A stretch of DNA of 64,000 bases from positions 124,001 to 188,000 of the forward strand of contig NZ_JAHYSG010000002.1 in the NCBI RefSeq assembly GCF_022095675.1, read 5' to 3'. Origin of the DNA: Dactylosporangium sp. AC04546. Lineage in GTDB: Bacteria; Actinomycetota; Actinomycetes; Mycobacteriales; Micromonosporaceae. Each line of letters begins with the position of its first letter. Position 1 is the first letter of the stretch. The position numbers and the translations under genes are program-made. The notes under the pieces are model-generated. The model searched no databases. It saw nothing but the letters and a program-made list of their open reading frames with translations, and had not been told where the DNA came from. Shown in pieces: positions 53,921-62,225 of this stretch.

Positions 53921-55543
53921 ATGGCCCGAACCCCGAAGAACACGACCTTCGACTACGTCATCGTCGGGGCCGGTGCCGCTGGCTGTGTGTTGGCCAACCG
54001 GCTCTCGGCCGACCCGCGCACCAGCGTCCTGCTGATCGAGGCCGGCGGCGGTGACGCCCACCCCATGCACCTCGTGCCCAAGGGCTTCTACTTCACGCTG
54101 GTCAATCCCAGGTACGCCAAGACCTTCGCCACCGTGGCGTTCCCGGACGGCCACGTCGAGCGGCTCCCCCGCGGCAGGGTGGTCGGCGGCTCGACGACCA
54201 TCAACGGCATGGTCTGGAACCGCGGCTGGGCCAACCACTACGACGGCTGGGCGAAGGCCGGCAACAGCGGCTGGAACTGGGCCCGCTTCCTCGACGCGTT
54301 CAAGCACATCGAGCGTCACCAGCTGGGCGGCAACGAGGTCCGCGGCGGCAGCGGCGCGGTCGACGTCGAGATCGCCGGCCCGCCCGAGGAGGCCTGCGAC
54401 GCCCTGATCGCCTCGTTCGCGGCGCACGGTATCCCGTTCGAGCGGGACATGAACGCCAGCGGCGGTGAGCGCGCGTCCTACGTCGCGTCCAACACCCGCA
54501 AGGGCACCCGGATGAGCGCCGCCCGCGCCTACCTGCGCCCGGCCCGACGGCGTCGCAACCTGACCGTCGTCACCCACACCGAGGCCGAGCGGCTGGCCCT
54601 GGACGGCACGCGCGTCACCGGAGTCCTGTGCCGGACGCCGGGCGGGCGGGTCACCTACACCGCCACCCGCGAGGTGCTGGTCTGCGGCGGCGCGTTCGAC
54701 TCCCCGCTCCTGCTGGAGCGCTCCGGGATCGGGAACCCCGATGTGCTGGCCGCGGCCGGCGTCCCCGTCCGGGTGGCCAGCCCCAGGGTCGGCGAGAACT
54801 TCAAGGAGCACCGGGGCATCCTGCTGCAGTACCGGCTGACCGGGGTGAAGGGCTACAACGCCGAAGCCGCCTCTGCCCCGCGCTACCTGTGGACCGGGCT
54901 CAAGTACCTGTTCAGCCGCAGCGGGATGGTCGCTCACGGCGGGTACGCCGTCAGCGGGATCTACAAGTCCGACCCGGCCTCGGAGTTCCCGGACACCCAG
55001 TGCTTCTTCACACCGATCTCGACATCGGCGGTGAATCCCATGACCGGGCGGATGGTGGTCGACAAGTTCCCGGGCGCGAAGTACGTCGCCCTGCCCATGT
55101 ACCCGACCAGCCAGGGCTCGCTGCACATCACCGGCCCGAGCCTCGATGACGCCCCGCGCCTGGAGCCGAACTTCCTCAGTACCGAGGAGGACCGCCAGAT
55201 GCTGGTCAAGGTGCTGCGCCGAGCCCGGGAGATCGTCGCCACCGAGCCGTTCACGAAGTTCGTCGTCGAGGAGCTGCAGCCCGGGCCGCAGATCGCCGAG
55301 GACGACGACATCATCGAGTACGGGATCAACAAGGGCAACGCCGGCGCCCACGGACTGGGTACCTGCGCCATGGGACCGGACGCGGACGACGTCGTCGACG
55401 CCTCGCTGCGGGTCCGCGGCACCCAGGGCCTCCGGGTGGTCGACGCCTCGGTGTTCCGCGACCAGCCCTCGGGCAACAACAACGCCCCGACCATGGCCCT
55501 GGCCTGGATCGCAGCCGACATCATCCTGGCCGAGCGCAGCTGA
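53921..55543 (+). CDS. GMC-family FAD oxidoreductase
   Basis: This 540-residue glucose-methanol-choline family protein has the N-terminal FAD loop VGAGAAGCVLANRLS, the GMC signature GRVVGGSTTINGMVW, and the C-terminal catalytic pair His (GAHGLGTCAMG) and Asn (SGNNNAPTMALAW). It oxidises alcohols to aldehydes or ketones. In this cluster it probably acts on an alcohol made by hydroxylation or epoxide opening. A perfect palindromic terminator follows. Confidence 0.93.
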   Translation: MARTPKNTTFDYVIVGAGAAGCVLANRLSADPRTSVLLIEAGGGDAHPMHLVPKGFYFTLVNPRYAKTFATVAFPDGHVERLPRGRVVGGSTTINGMVWNRGWANHYDGWAKAGNSGWNWARFLDAFKHIERHQLGGNEVRGGSGAVDVEIAGPPEEACDALIASFAAHGIPFERDMNASGGERASYVASNTRKGTRMSAARAYLRPARRRRNLTVVTHTEAERLALDGTRVTGVLCRTPGGRVTYTATREVLVCGGAFDSPLLLERSGIGNPDVLAAAGVPVRVASPRVGENFKEHRGILLQYRLTGVKGYNAEAASAPRYLWTGLKYLFSRSGMVAHGGYAVSGIYKSDPASEFPDTQCFFTPISTSAVNPMTGRMVVDKFPGAKYVALPMYPTSQGSLHITGPSLDDAPRLEPNFLSTEEDRQMLVKVLRRAREIVATEPFTKFVVEELQPGPQIAEDDDIIEYGINKGNAGAHGLGTCAMGPDADDVVDASLRVRGTQGLRVVDASVFRDQPSGNNNAPTMALAWIAADIILAERS

Positions 55544-55550
55544 GCACGCG

Positions 55551-55582
55551 AGAGGCCCCGGCGCCGCGGCGCCGGGGCCTCT
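55551..55582. terminator. Bidirectional terminator, perfect 32-bp palindrome
   Basis: AGAGGCCCCGGCGCCG followed by its exact reverse complement fills 55551-55582, between the stop of the GMC gene (55543) and the convergent stop of the ferredoxin gene (55598). It can end transcription from both sides. Confidence 0.85.
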
Positions 55583-55597
55583 GCTCGTGTTCGGGGC

Positions 55598-55822
55598 TCA
55601 GCCCTGCAGCAGGCTGATCGCGCCCTCCGGGCAGGCGGTGGCGACGTCCTCGGCGTGGGCGCGCTCGTCATCGCCGATCGCGACGTCCTTGACCTCGGGG
55701 TAGCCGACGTCGTCGCAGTCGAACCATTGCGAAGCAAGGCTGTAGCAGCGTCCGTGGCCGACACACACGGCGGTGTCGATCTTGAAGTGCAGCCCGGTCT
55801 TCTGCTCGGTGCTCTCGGACAT
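55598..55822 (-). CDS. Ferredoxin (3Fe-4S type), P450 partner
   Basis: This 74-residue ferredoxin has the P450-associated 3Fe-4S pattern: CVGHGRC (Cys20, Cys26) and the distal ACPEGAI with the last Cys before Pro. It delivers electrons to the P450 whose gene lies 11 bp upstream. AGAGG precedes the ATG. A ferredoxin reductase gene is not in the window. Confidence 0.93.
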   Translation of the reverse strand: MSESTEQKTGLHFKIDTAVCVGHGRCYSLASQWFDCDDVGYPEVKDVAIGDDERAHAEDVATACPEGAISLLQG

Positions 55823-55833
55823 GGTGGTTCCTC

Positions 55834-57039
55834 TCAGCGGGCGGCTGGCTCGATCTCGAGCGGCAGGTGGAAGAGCTGCTGCATGAAGCTGCCGTAGCGG
55901 TACTGCTCGACGAAGTCGTCGGGGATCCGGTACTTCGCGATCCGCTCGTGCCAGACCTCGAGGCCGATCCGCATCTCCAGCCGGGCGACGTGTGAGCCCA
56001 GGCAGCGGTGGACACCGAGGCCGAACGCCGAGTGCGGGACGCCGGTGCGGGACAGCTGCACTTCGGGGGCGAGTTGGCGGTCGGCGCCACAGCGAGCGAT
56101 GAAGATCCGGTCGCCGGCCTTCACCGGGAAGCCGTTGAGCTCGGTGTCCTGCCTGGCCACGCGTCCGGCCGAGCCACCGGTGTTGTAGAAGCGCATCAGC
56201 TCCTCGATCGCGCCGGGGATGCGGCTGGTGTCCTCGATCAGGAACTGACGGTCGTCCCTGTTGCGGGCCAGGTGCCACATGATGAACCCGAGCTGGCTCG
56301 AGGTCGTCTCCTGGCCGGCGATGAAGGCGAGCTTGGCCATGCCGACCAGCAGGTCCTCCGGGATCGGCTCGCCGTCGACCTCCATGTTGACGAATGCCGT
56401 GGCCAGGTCGCCCGGGTTGGGGTTGGTCCGCCGGTCGGTCATCGCGCCGCGGACGATCGTGTCGATCTGCCGCTCGATGTCGTTGCGCTCCTCCTGGGTC
56501 GGGAAGTCGAAGGTGGCCCGCTCGGCCAGGTGGAACATCCGGTCGACGTCCTCGGTGCCGATCCCCAGCCATTCCAGGAAGAACAAGGCCGGCAGCTTGG
56601 CCGCGAAGTCCTTGGCGAAGTCGCAGGTGCCCTTCTCCAGGATGCCGTCGATGAGCTCGTGGCAGATCTCGCCGATCCGCGGCTCCAGGTGGGCCACGGC
56701 CTTCGGGCCGAACAACGGTGCCAGGGCCCTGCGGTACTTGGTGTGCACGGGCGGGTCCATCGTGATCGGCGGGACGTCGAGGATGACCTCCTGCTTGGTG
56801 TACACGATCGAGCTCGGCAGGTTGGACCAGGTGTGCGGGTCCTGCAGGACGTGCTTGACCGTGTCGTAGTCGGCCGCCACCAGATAGCCCCGGTTGACCG
56901 GGCTGTAGAACAGCCCGCCGACATCGGTCATCTCGTCCCACACCGCGAACGGGTCGACGCCGAGCCGCTCGTCCCCCTCGAGGTCCAGCCTGTGGATCGG
57001 GAGGCCGTGGGCCTCGGCGCGCTCCTGCATCGTTGTCAT
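55834..57039 (-). CDS. Cytochrome P450
   Basis: This 401-residue bacterial class I P450 has the oxygen-activating helix AGQETTSS at 241-248, the ExxR pair Glu280-Arg283 in EELMRF, and the heme loop FGLGVHRCLG with Cys346. The ATG at 57039 is chosen because GGAGAAGG lies 7 nt upstream. It probably hydroxylates or epoxidises the substrate of the cluster, using the adjacent ferredoxin. The I-helix has Gln-Glu before the Thr pair, where many P450s have Ala-Gly-X-(Asp/Glu)-Thr. Confidence 0.93.
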   Translation of the reverse strand: MTTMQERAEAHGLPIHRLDLEGDERLGVDPFAVWDEMTDVGGLFYSPVNRGYLVAADYDTVKHVLQDPHTWSNLPSSIVYTKQEVILDVPPITMDPPVHTKYRRALAPLFGPKAVAHLEPRIGEICHELIDGILEKGTCDFAKDFAAKLPALFFLEWLGIGTEDVDRMFHLAERATFDFPTQEERNDIERQIDTIVRGAMTDRRTNPNPGDLATAFVNMEVDGEPIPEDLLVGMAKLAFIAGQETTSSQLGFIMWHLARNRDDRQFLIEDTSRIPGAIEELMRFYNTGGSAGRVARQDTELNGFPVKAGDRIFIARCGADRQLAPEVQLSRTGVPHSAFGLGVHRCLGSHVARLEMRIGLEVWHERIAKYRIPDDFVEQYRYGSFMQQLFHLPLEIEPAAR

Positions 57040-57069
57040 GTCCGAACCTTCTCCATCCACTGCCCAAGG

Positions 57070-57105
57070 ATTCTAACATCAGAGTATGACGCAATGAGCA
57101 TCATT
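57070..57105 (-). promoter_or_regulatory. AT-rich promoter and inverted repeat upstream of P450
   Basis: On the minus strand, TAGAAT (57075-57070) is a -10 candidate about 30 bp ahead of the P450 start. AATGA-gca-TCATT (57093-57105) is an inverted repeat upstream of it. The -35 is weak, so activation or repression through the repeat is plausible. Confidence 0.4.
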
Positions 57106-57156
57106 TGCTATCGCATTGAGGGTGACCTGGCCGATCCCGGTCGCGACGCGAGGCCA

Positions 57157-58209
57157 TCAGCGAGCGATCCGCTCGAACATGCCACCGGAGCGGAACGACC
57201 GAGCCATCGAGCTGGCCAGGTACGGGTGCGGGTAGGCGAGCGGTACGGCGCTGGCCTCGTCGAGGCGGGCGACCTGCCCTGCGGTGAGCTCGAGCTCGGC
57301 GCTGCGGAGGTTCTCGGCCAGTTGGGCGACGCTGGTCGCGCCGAGGATCGGCACGACGTGGACCGGTCGATGCCGCAACCAGGCGAGGGCGAGCTGAGCC
57401 GGCGTGACGTCGAGCTCGACGGCCAGCGCGCCCAGCGCGTCGAGCACGGTCTCGACGCCGGCGCCGTGCTGGCCGCTCCAGGCCATGGTGGGCGAGCTCC
57501 AGACCTCGGCGGACAGGCGCGAGCCCTCGCCCCCACCCGCGGCGTACTTGCCGGTGAGCAGGCCGTTCTTGAGCGGCGACCAGGCCAGCACGGACAGGCC
57601 GAACTCCTGGGCCATCGGGAAGAACTCCGCCTCGGCGCTGCGGCCGAGCAGGTTGTACTCGATCTGCAGGCCGACGTAGCGGGACCAGCCGCGAAGCTCA
57701 GCCATCGTGTTGGCCTGGGCGACCACCCAGGCCGGCGTGTTGGAGACCCCGACGTGCAGCACCTTGCCCGCGCGGACCAGGTCGTCCAGGCCGCGCATCA
57801 CCTCGTCGACCGGCGTGAGCAGGTCCCAGGAATGCACCACGTAGAGGTCCAGGTAGTCGGTGTGCAACCGGCGCAACGAACCCTCGACCGACTGGACCAT
57901 GTTCTTGCGCTGGTTGCCGCCGGCGTTGGCGTCGCCGTTGCGCGGCGCGGAGTTCGTGTACTTCGAGGCGATCACCACCTCCTCGCGATGCCCGGCGACC
58001 AGCCCGCCGATGATCCGCTCGCTCTCGCCGCCGGCGTACTGGTTGGCGGTGTCGAGATAGTTGCCGCCCTCGGCGCGGAAGGTGTCGTAGAGCTCCTTGG
58101 CCGTTTCGGCGCTGACGCCCCAGCCGTTGGTGGCACCGAACAGCATCGTCCCGAGCGCGGCGTCGGAGACCCGCAGCCCGCTGCGACCCATCAGCCGATA
58201 ATTGAGCAC
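57157..58209 (-). CDS. Aldo/keto reductase
   Basis: This 350-residue TIM-barrel reductase belongs to the actinobacterial AKR group near the Kv-beta/YajO branch. The catalytic Asp and Tyr lie in NYLDTANQYAGGESE, the Lys in VVIASKYTN, and the catalytic His in DLYVVHSWD. The GTG at 58209 is used: a TATGAT -10 ends 6 nt upstream, so the mRNA should be leaderless. It reduces an aldehyde or ketone with NADPH. It stands 42 bp downstream of the MaoC gene but appears to have its own promoter. Confidence 0.9.
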   Translation of the reverse strand: MLNYRLMGRSGLRVSDAALGTMLFGATNGWGVSAETAKELYDTFRAEGGNYLDTANQYAGGESERIIGGLVAGHREEVVIASKYTNSAPRNGDANAGGNQRKNMVQSVEGSLRRLHTDYLDLYVVHSWDLLTPVDEVMRGLDDLVRAGKVLHVGVSNTPAWVVAQANTMAELRGWSRYVGLQIEYNLLGRSAEAEFFPMAQEFGLSVLAWSPLKNGLLTGKYAAGGGEGSRLSAEVWSSPTMAWSGQHGAGVETVLDALGALAVELDVTPAQLALAWLRHRPVHVVPILGATSVAQLAENLRSAELELTAGQVARLDEASAVPLAYPHPYLASSMARSFRSGGMFERIAR

Positions 58210-58215
58210 GATTTC

Positions 58216-58221
58216 ATCATA
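58216..58221 (-). promoter_or_regulatory. -10 element for leaderless aldo/keto reductase mRNA
   Basis: TATGAT on the minus strand is followed by six bases and the GTG start codon. No Shine-Dalgarno sequence is present. The surrounding 58201-58240 is AT-rich compared with the rest of the cluster; the -35 is not clear. Confidence 0.5.
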
Positions 58222-58251
58222 ACAGCAACACGATTAAATTGTGGGCGTCGG

Positions 58252-58659
58252 CTACCGCTGAGCGGGCGCGGAGACGGTGGCGGTGCCCGGCGCCGAGACG
58301 ACGCCGTCGCCGTCCTCCACCCATACCTCGAGATCGGCGAACACCCGCTCGGTCCCGGACCGCACCGCGAGCACCCGCGCCTTCACGTCGAACACAGCGT
58401 TGCGCAGCGTCGGCGCCCGGAACCGCAGGGCCACCGCCTCGATCCTGCCCTCCGGCGGCAGCCACTCGCGCAGCAGCCGGTGCACGTAGGACCACTGCAA
58501 CCGGCCCATGATGATCGCGCCCGGGTAGCCCGCCGCGCGACCGGCGTCGTCGTCCATGTGGATCGGGACGAACTCGTCGTTGACGGCGGCGAACCGGTTC
58601 CACTCGGGGAAGCCGCTGCGCCGCGGCCCGGCGGCCACCTCCTGGCCCACGCTGAACAT
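58252..58659 (-). CDS. MaoC-like hot-dog dehydratase
   Basis: This 135-residue single hot-dog domain has the hydratase-2 motif pattern NDEFVPIHMDDDAGRAAGYP with the catalytic Asp and His retained. It begins 10 bp after the next gene, which encodes the FAS1-like N-terminal hot-dog half. The two proteins probably pair as an enoyl-CoA hydratase/dehydratase acting on ring-opened CoA esters. Confidence 0.85.
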   Translation of the reverse strand: MFSVGQEVAAGPRRSGFPEWNRFAAVNDEFVPIHMDDDAGRAAGYPGAIIMGRLQWSYVHRLLREWLPPEGRIEAVALRFRAPTLRNAVFDVKARVLAVRSGTERVFADLEVWVEDGDGVVSAPGTATVSAPAQR

Positions 58660-58669
58660 CGCGTCTCCG

Positions 58670-59167
58670 TCAGTAGCGGATGGCGGTCTGGCGCTCGACC
58701 CGCACGCGCTCGCCGTCCTGGTTGGTCCACACCGACTCGGTGACCGAGATGAGCATCGGGCCCATCCGGCCGGTCTTCTCGACGTACGAGACCAGCCGGG
58801 TCTCGGAGCGGATCACGTCTCCCGGCCGGATCGGGACCCCGTAGCGCACCTCGGTGCCGCCGTTCACCTGGTTGCGCAGACCGGGACCGGCGATGCCGAT
58901 CGCCTTCTCCATCCGGTCGGTGTCCCTCAGCTCCGGCGCGACCAGCGGCTCCCGTTGCGCCGCCACCATCCACGCGAACGGATTGAACTCCTCGGGTGCG
59001 ACGACGCCGCCCGGCGTCGTCTCCTCGCAGAACCGGCGCGGTGGCGGGTCGGGGTAGTGCACCGCGATCGCCCACCGGCGAATGTCCGAGGCCGCGACCG
59101 GGTAGGAGACCTTCCAGTCGATGACCGACCCGACGGCGTCCGCCATCTCCGCGCTGACCAGGCTCAT
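58670..59167 (-). CDS. MaoC N-terminal (FAS1-like dehydratase) domain protein
   Basis: This 165-residue protein matches the MaoC_dehydrat_N-type hot-dog: VSYPVAASDIRRWAIAVHYP, GGTEVRYGVPIRPGDVIRSE and a central helix. It lacks the catalytic Asp-His set and would be the structural half of a heterodimeric hydratase with the following gene. It starts 2 bp before the stop of the epimerase-like gene upstream. Confidence 0.85.
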   Translation of the reverse strand: MSLVSAEMADAVGSVIDWKVSYPVAASDIRRWAIAVHYPDPPPRRFCEETTPGGVVAPEEFNPFAWMVAAQREPLVAPELRDTDRMEKAIGIAGPGLRNQVNGGTEVRYGVPIRPGDVIRSETRLVSYVEKTGRMGPMLISVTESVWTNQDGERVRVERQTAIRY

Positions 59168-59169
59168 GG

Positions 59170-60300
59170 CTACCGGTCCCGGTGATCGCTACGTCCAGCG
59201 ACCTTGGGATGGGCGTACGGGTGGGCGGCGACGACGGCCGGCGGCTGCTCGGCCAGCAGTCCCGCGGTGGCCCGCCGGTAGGCCTCGACCACACGGTCCT
59301 CCTCGGCGTAGTCGAACGCGTCGACCAGATTCCCGGCGGCGCCCTCGTCCGGCGGATGGTCGAGGTACCAGCGCACGGTCTCGACCAGCGCCCGGGCCGC
59401 CGGAACCGGCTCGACGTAACCGAGCCGGTCGGCTGCCTTGTGGGTGTTCACCAGGAGGTGGGCGTCGTGGGAGATCGGGAACAGCCCCCGCCCCGGGCCG
59501 GCCAGCTCGAACGGCATCGACACGGGCTGCAGCGCGCCGCCCGCCGCCGCCGCGCAGATCTCGACCCACTGTCGCACCGTGAACTGGTCCCGGTCGCCGA
59601 CGTTGAAGATCTCCCCCGCCGCCGCCTCGGGCCGGTCGACCGCGGCCAGCAGGTGGGCCGCCGCGTTGACCGCTGCACAGCGCGTGGTGATGGTCAGCCC
59701 GGCGTCGGGGACGATGATCCGGTCCCGGCCGTCGCGCACCCGGCGCACCACCGACCACTCGCGTGGGTAGACCTGCCGCGGGCCGTAGATCGTGGGGTAG
59801 CGGAACAGCGAGGCGCGGAAGGCGCCTTCGGCGTGCAACGCCATGACGTACTGCTCGGTGGCCCTCACCTTGCGGGCGAACCCTTCGCCGGTGGTCTCCT
59901 CCACCGGCTCGGCCCGTCCGACGTCGGCCATGTCTTCCCGGGCGAGTACCGGCATCCCGTGCGGCTGGAGCCGCCCCGGCTCGTGGTAGCCGGCGTAGAC
60001 GGGCAGGCCACTGACGGCGACCAGGTCCCCGCAGCGCCCGACCAGGGCGTCGGCCACCAGGCGCAGCCGGCCGTAGGTCGCGACGACGACGTCGAACGAC
60101 CGCCCCGCCAGCGCCTCGTCCAGCGGCTCACGGAAGTGGGGGTCGGCGTGCACGTGCTCGTAGCCGTCCAGCTCGGGAGCCTCGTGGGTGCCGCGGTGCA
60201 GCAGGGTGACGGCGTACCCGCGCGCGGCCAGCCCGGCGGCGACGTGCGGGCCGGTGGGGCCGCTGCCGCCGACCAGCAGCGCGGTCCTCGCTTCCATCAC
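59170..60300 (-). CDS. NAD-dependent epimerase/dehydratase family protein
   Basis: This 376-residue extended SDR has the NAD loop GGSGPTGPHVAAGLAARG and a Rossmann core, SLFRYPTIYGPRQVYP as the usual conserved strand, and NVGDRDQFTVRQW. The classical YxxxK is not clear; ARKVRATEQYV may supply a Lys. The start overlaps the epoxide hydrolase stop by 4 bp. It is possibly a reductase or isomerase of a carbonyl intermediate; the function is not certain. Confidence 0.8.
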   Translation of the reverse strand: MMEARTALLVGGSGPTGPHVAAGLAARGYAVTLLHRGTHEAPELDGYEHVHADPHFREPLDEALAGRSFDVVVATYGRLRLVADALVGRCGDLVAVSGLPVYAGYHEPGRLQPHGMPVLAREDMADVGRAEPVEETTGEGFARKVRATEQYVMALHAEGAFRASLFRYPTIYGPRQVYPREWSVVRRVRDGRDRIIVPDAGLTITTRCAAVNAAAHLLAAVDRPEAAAGEIFNVGDRDQFTVRQWVEICAAAAGGALQPVSMPFELAGPGRGLFPISHDAHLLVNTHKAADRLGYVEPVPAARALVETVRWYLDHPPDEGAAGNLVDAFDYAEEDRVVEAYRRATAGLLAEQPPAVVAAHPYAHPKVAGRSDHRDR

Positions 60301-61469
60301 AGCCCAGTGGGGCCGGCCGCCTCGACGGCACGGAACGACGCCCGGACCTCATCGAGGAAGATGTCCGGCTCCTCCAGCGCGGCGAAGTGCCCGCCGCGGT
60401 CGGTCTTCGCGTAGTATCGCAGCTCGGGGAACCGCAGCCGGGCCCAGCGCTCGGAGGCCCCCAGGATCTCGGCCGGGAAGACCGAGTAGCCGACCGGGAC
60501 CGTGACGGCCGAGTGGTCGGCCACCGCGGCGTTGGTGCTCTCCCAATACAGCCGGGCGGAGGAGGCCCCGAGATTGCCGAACCAGTAGAGCCCGATGATG
60601 TCCAGGATCCGGTCGCGGGCGACGGCGTCTTCCGGCAGGCCGGAGTTGTCGGTCCAGCCGTGGAACTTCTCGACGATCCACGCTGCCTGCCCGATCGGGG
60701 TGCCGGCCAGCGCGTAGCCGATGGTCTGCGGCTTGCTCGACTGCAACATCGAGTAGGCGACCTCCTGCGACCACAGCTTGTGGGCCTTGGCCACGTAGCC
60801 GTGCTCCTCCTCGGTCAGCTCGCCGAACCCGGCCAGCTCGGCCGCCGGGTCGGCCCCGGAGACCCAGAAGTTCAGGTGGATCGCCCGGACCTGCTCCGGG
60901 TGCTGCTTCGCCAGCGCCAGCGAGACGACGAACCCCATGTCACCGCCCTGGGCGTAGAACCGCTCGTAACCCAGCCGGCGCATCAGCTCGACCCAGGCCG
61001 TGGCGATCCGCGGTGCACCCCAGCCCGGCCCGGACGGCTTCCCGCTGAAACCGAACCCCGGCAGCGACGGGACGACGACGTGGAACGCGTCGGCCGGGTC
61101 GCCGCCGAACCGCTCCGGGTCTGCCAGGGGTTCGGCCACCTCCAGGAACTCCAGGTAGGCGCCGGGCCAGCCGTGGGTGAGGATCAGCGGCCGGGCCGTG
61201 GGGACCGGCGAGGGCAGGTGGGCGAAGTGGATGTCGAGCCCGTCGATCGACGTCGTGTACTGGGGCAGCCGCCGCAGCCGCGAGTTGGCGGCGGTCCAGT
61301 CGTACCCGTCGGCCCAGTAGCCGACGAGGTCGCGCAGGTAGTCCTCCGGGACGCCCTGCTCCCAGCCGGCCACCGTCTGCGGCTCGGGCCAGCGTGCACC
61401 GGCGACGCGGCGCCGCAGGTCCGCGACCGCCTCGGCGTCGAACTCCGGCGTGAACGGCCTGATCTCCAT
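60297..61469 (-). CDS. Epoxide hydrolase (alpha/beta fold, EHN type), copy 2
   Basis: This 390-residue protein has the same family layout as copy 1: EHN lid, HGWPGAYLEF oxyanion motif, nucleophile Asp177 in GGDMGFVV and C-terminal His in GGHFAALEEPD. It differs enough in the core (GDMG against GDWG) to suggest a different substrate. Its ATG shares a base with the stop of the SDR gene. Confidence 0.92.
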   Translation of the reverse strand: MEIRPFTPEFDAEAVADLRRRVAGARWPEPQTVAGWEQGVPEDYLRDLVGYWADGYDWTAANSRLRRLPQYTTSIDGLDIHFAHLPSPVPTARPLILTHGWPGAYLEFLEVAEPLADPERFGGDPADAFHVVVPSLPGFGFSGKPSGPGWGAPRIATAWVELMRRLGYERFYAQGGDMGFVVSLALAKQHPEQVRAIHLNFWVSGADPAAELAGFGELTEEEHGYVAKAHKLWSQEVAYSMLQSSKPQTIGYALAGTPIGQAAWIVEKFHGWTDNSGLPEDAVARDRILDIIGLYWFGNLGASSARLYWESTNAAVADHSAVTVPVGYSVFPAEILGASERWARLRFPELRYYAKTDRGGHFAALEEPDIFLDEVRASFRAVEAAGPTGL

Positions 61470-62215
61470 CAGCTCTCCTGCTCCGTCGGGCGGACGATCA
61501 TCTCGTTGACCGCCATCCGGGCCGGCCGGGTGACGATGAACTCGACGGCGCCTGCGATGTCATCGACGTCGAGGTAGGGCGCCGGCGCGTCGGGGGTGTC
61601 CCGCCCGGCCCGGCGCGAGGCGAGCACCGCGGCCTCGGTGCGCACCGCACCGGGCAGGATCGTGCCGACCCGCACATGGCGGGCGGTGACCTCCTGCCGC
61701 AGTGACTCGCTGAAGGCCAGGACCGCCGCCTTGGTCGCGGCGTACACCCCCGCCCCGGCCTGCACCCGGCGCCCGGCGATCGAGGCGACCGATACGAGGT
61801 CGGCCACGCCTCGCGGCCCGCGCGCGGCGTCCAGCAGGTGCGGTAACGCGGCCCAGGACAGGGCCATCGTCGCCTCGAGGTTGAGCTCGACCATCCGGGC
61901 CCAGTCCCCCCGGTCGGCCCCGACGATCGGCCCGACCCGGGCCTCGCCGGCGTTGTTGACCAGGACGTCGAGGCGGCCGCACTCGTCGATGACCCGGCGG
62001 ACTACGGCCTCGGCCGCCCCGGTCACGGTGAGGTCGGCCGGGACGCGCAACGCGCCGCCCGGGATCCGGGCCGCCACCCCGGCCAGGGCGTCGGGTCGCC
62101 GCGCGACCAGGGCAACCCGCGCCCCGGCCGTGGCCAACCGGAACGCGACGGCCGCCCCGATGCCGCTCGAGGCCCCGCTGACGACGGCGACGCTGCCACT
62201 CAGGCTGCCCATCAC
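61469..62215 (-). CDS. SDR family oxidoreductase
   Basis: This 248-residue classical SDR has cofactor loop SGASSGIG, NNAGEAR, catalytic Ser of LVSVASIAG and YAATK. It carries an Arg after the second strand (ALVARRPDAL), which favours NADP(H). It may start at the first or second of two adjacent Met codons. It lies 10 bp downstream of the flavin monooxygenase gene and would interconvert an alcohol and ketone. Confidence 0.92.
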   Translation of the reverse strand: MMGSLSGSVAVVSGASSGIGAAVAFRLATAGARVALVARRPDALAGVAARIPGGALRVPADLTVTGAAEAVVRRVIDECGRLDVLVNNAGEARVGPIVGADRGDWARMVELNLEATMALSWAALPHLLDAARGPRGVADLVSVASIAGRRVQAGAGVYAATKAAVLAFSESLRQEVTARHVRVGTILPGAVRTEAAVLASRRAGRDTPDAPAPYLDVDDIAGAVEFIVTRPARMAVNEMIVRPTEQES

Positions 62216-62225
62216 GACGGCGGGC

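Noticed and set aside
50822..55351. Very long minus-strand open frame (about 1500 codons) opposite the monooxygenase, epoxide hydrolase and GMC genes
   Set aside because: It is the antisense shadow of three clear enzyme genes, caused by high GC. It is low-complexity, rich in Arg/Gly/Val/Asp and has no domains.
56008..58743. Long plus-strand open frame opposite P450, aldo/keto reductase and MaoC genes
   Set aside because: Shadow of the real minus-strand genes.
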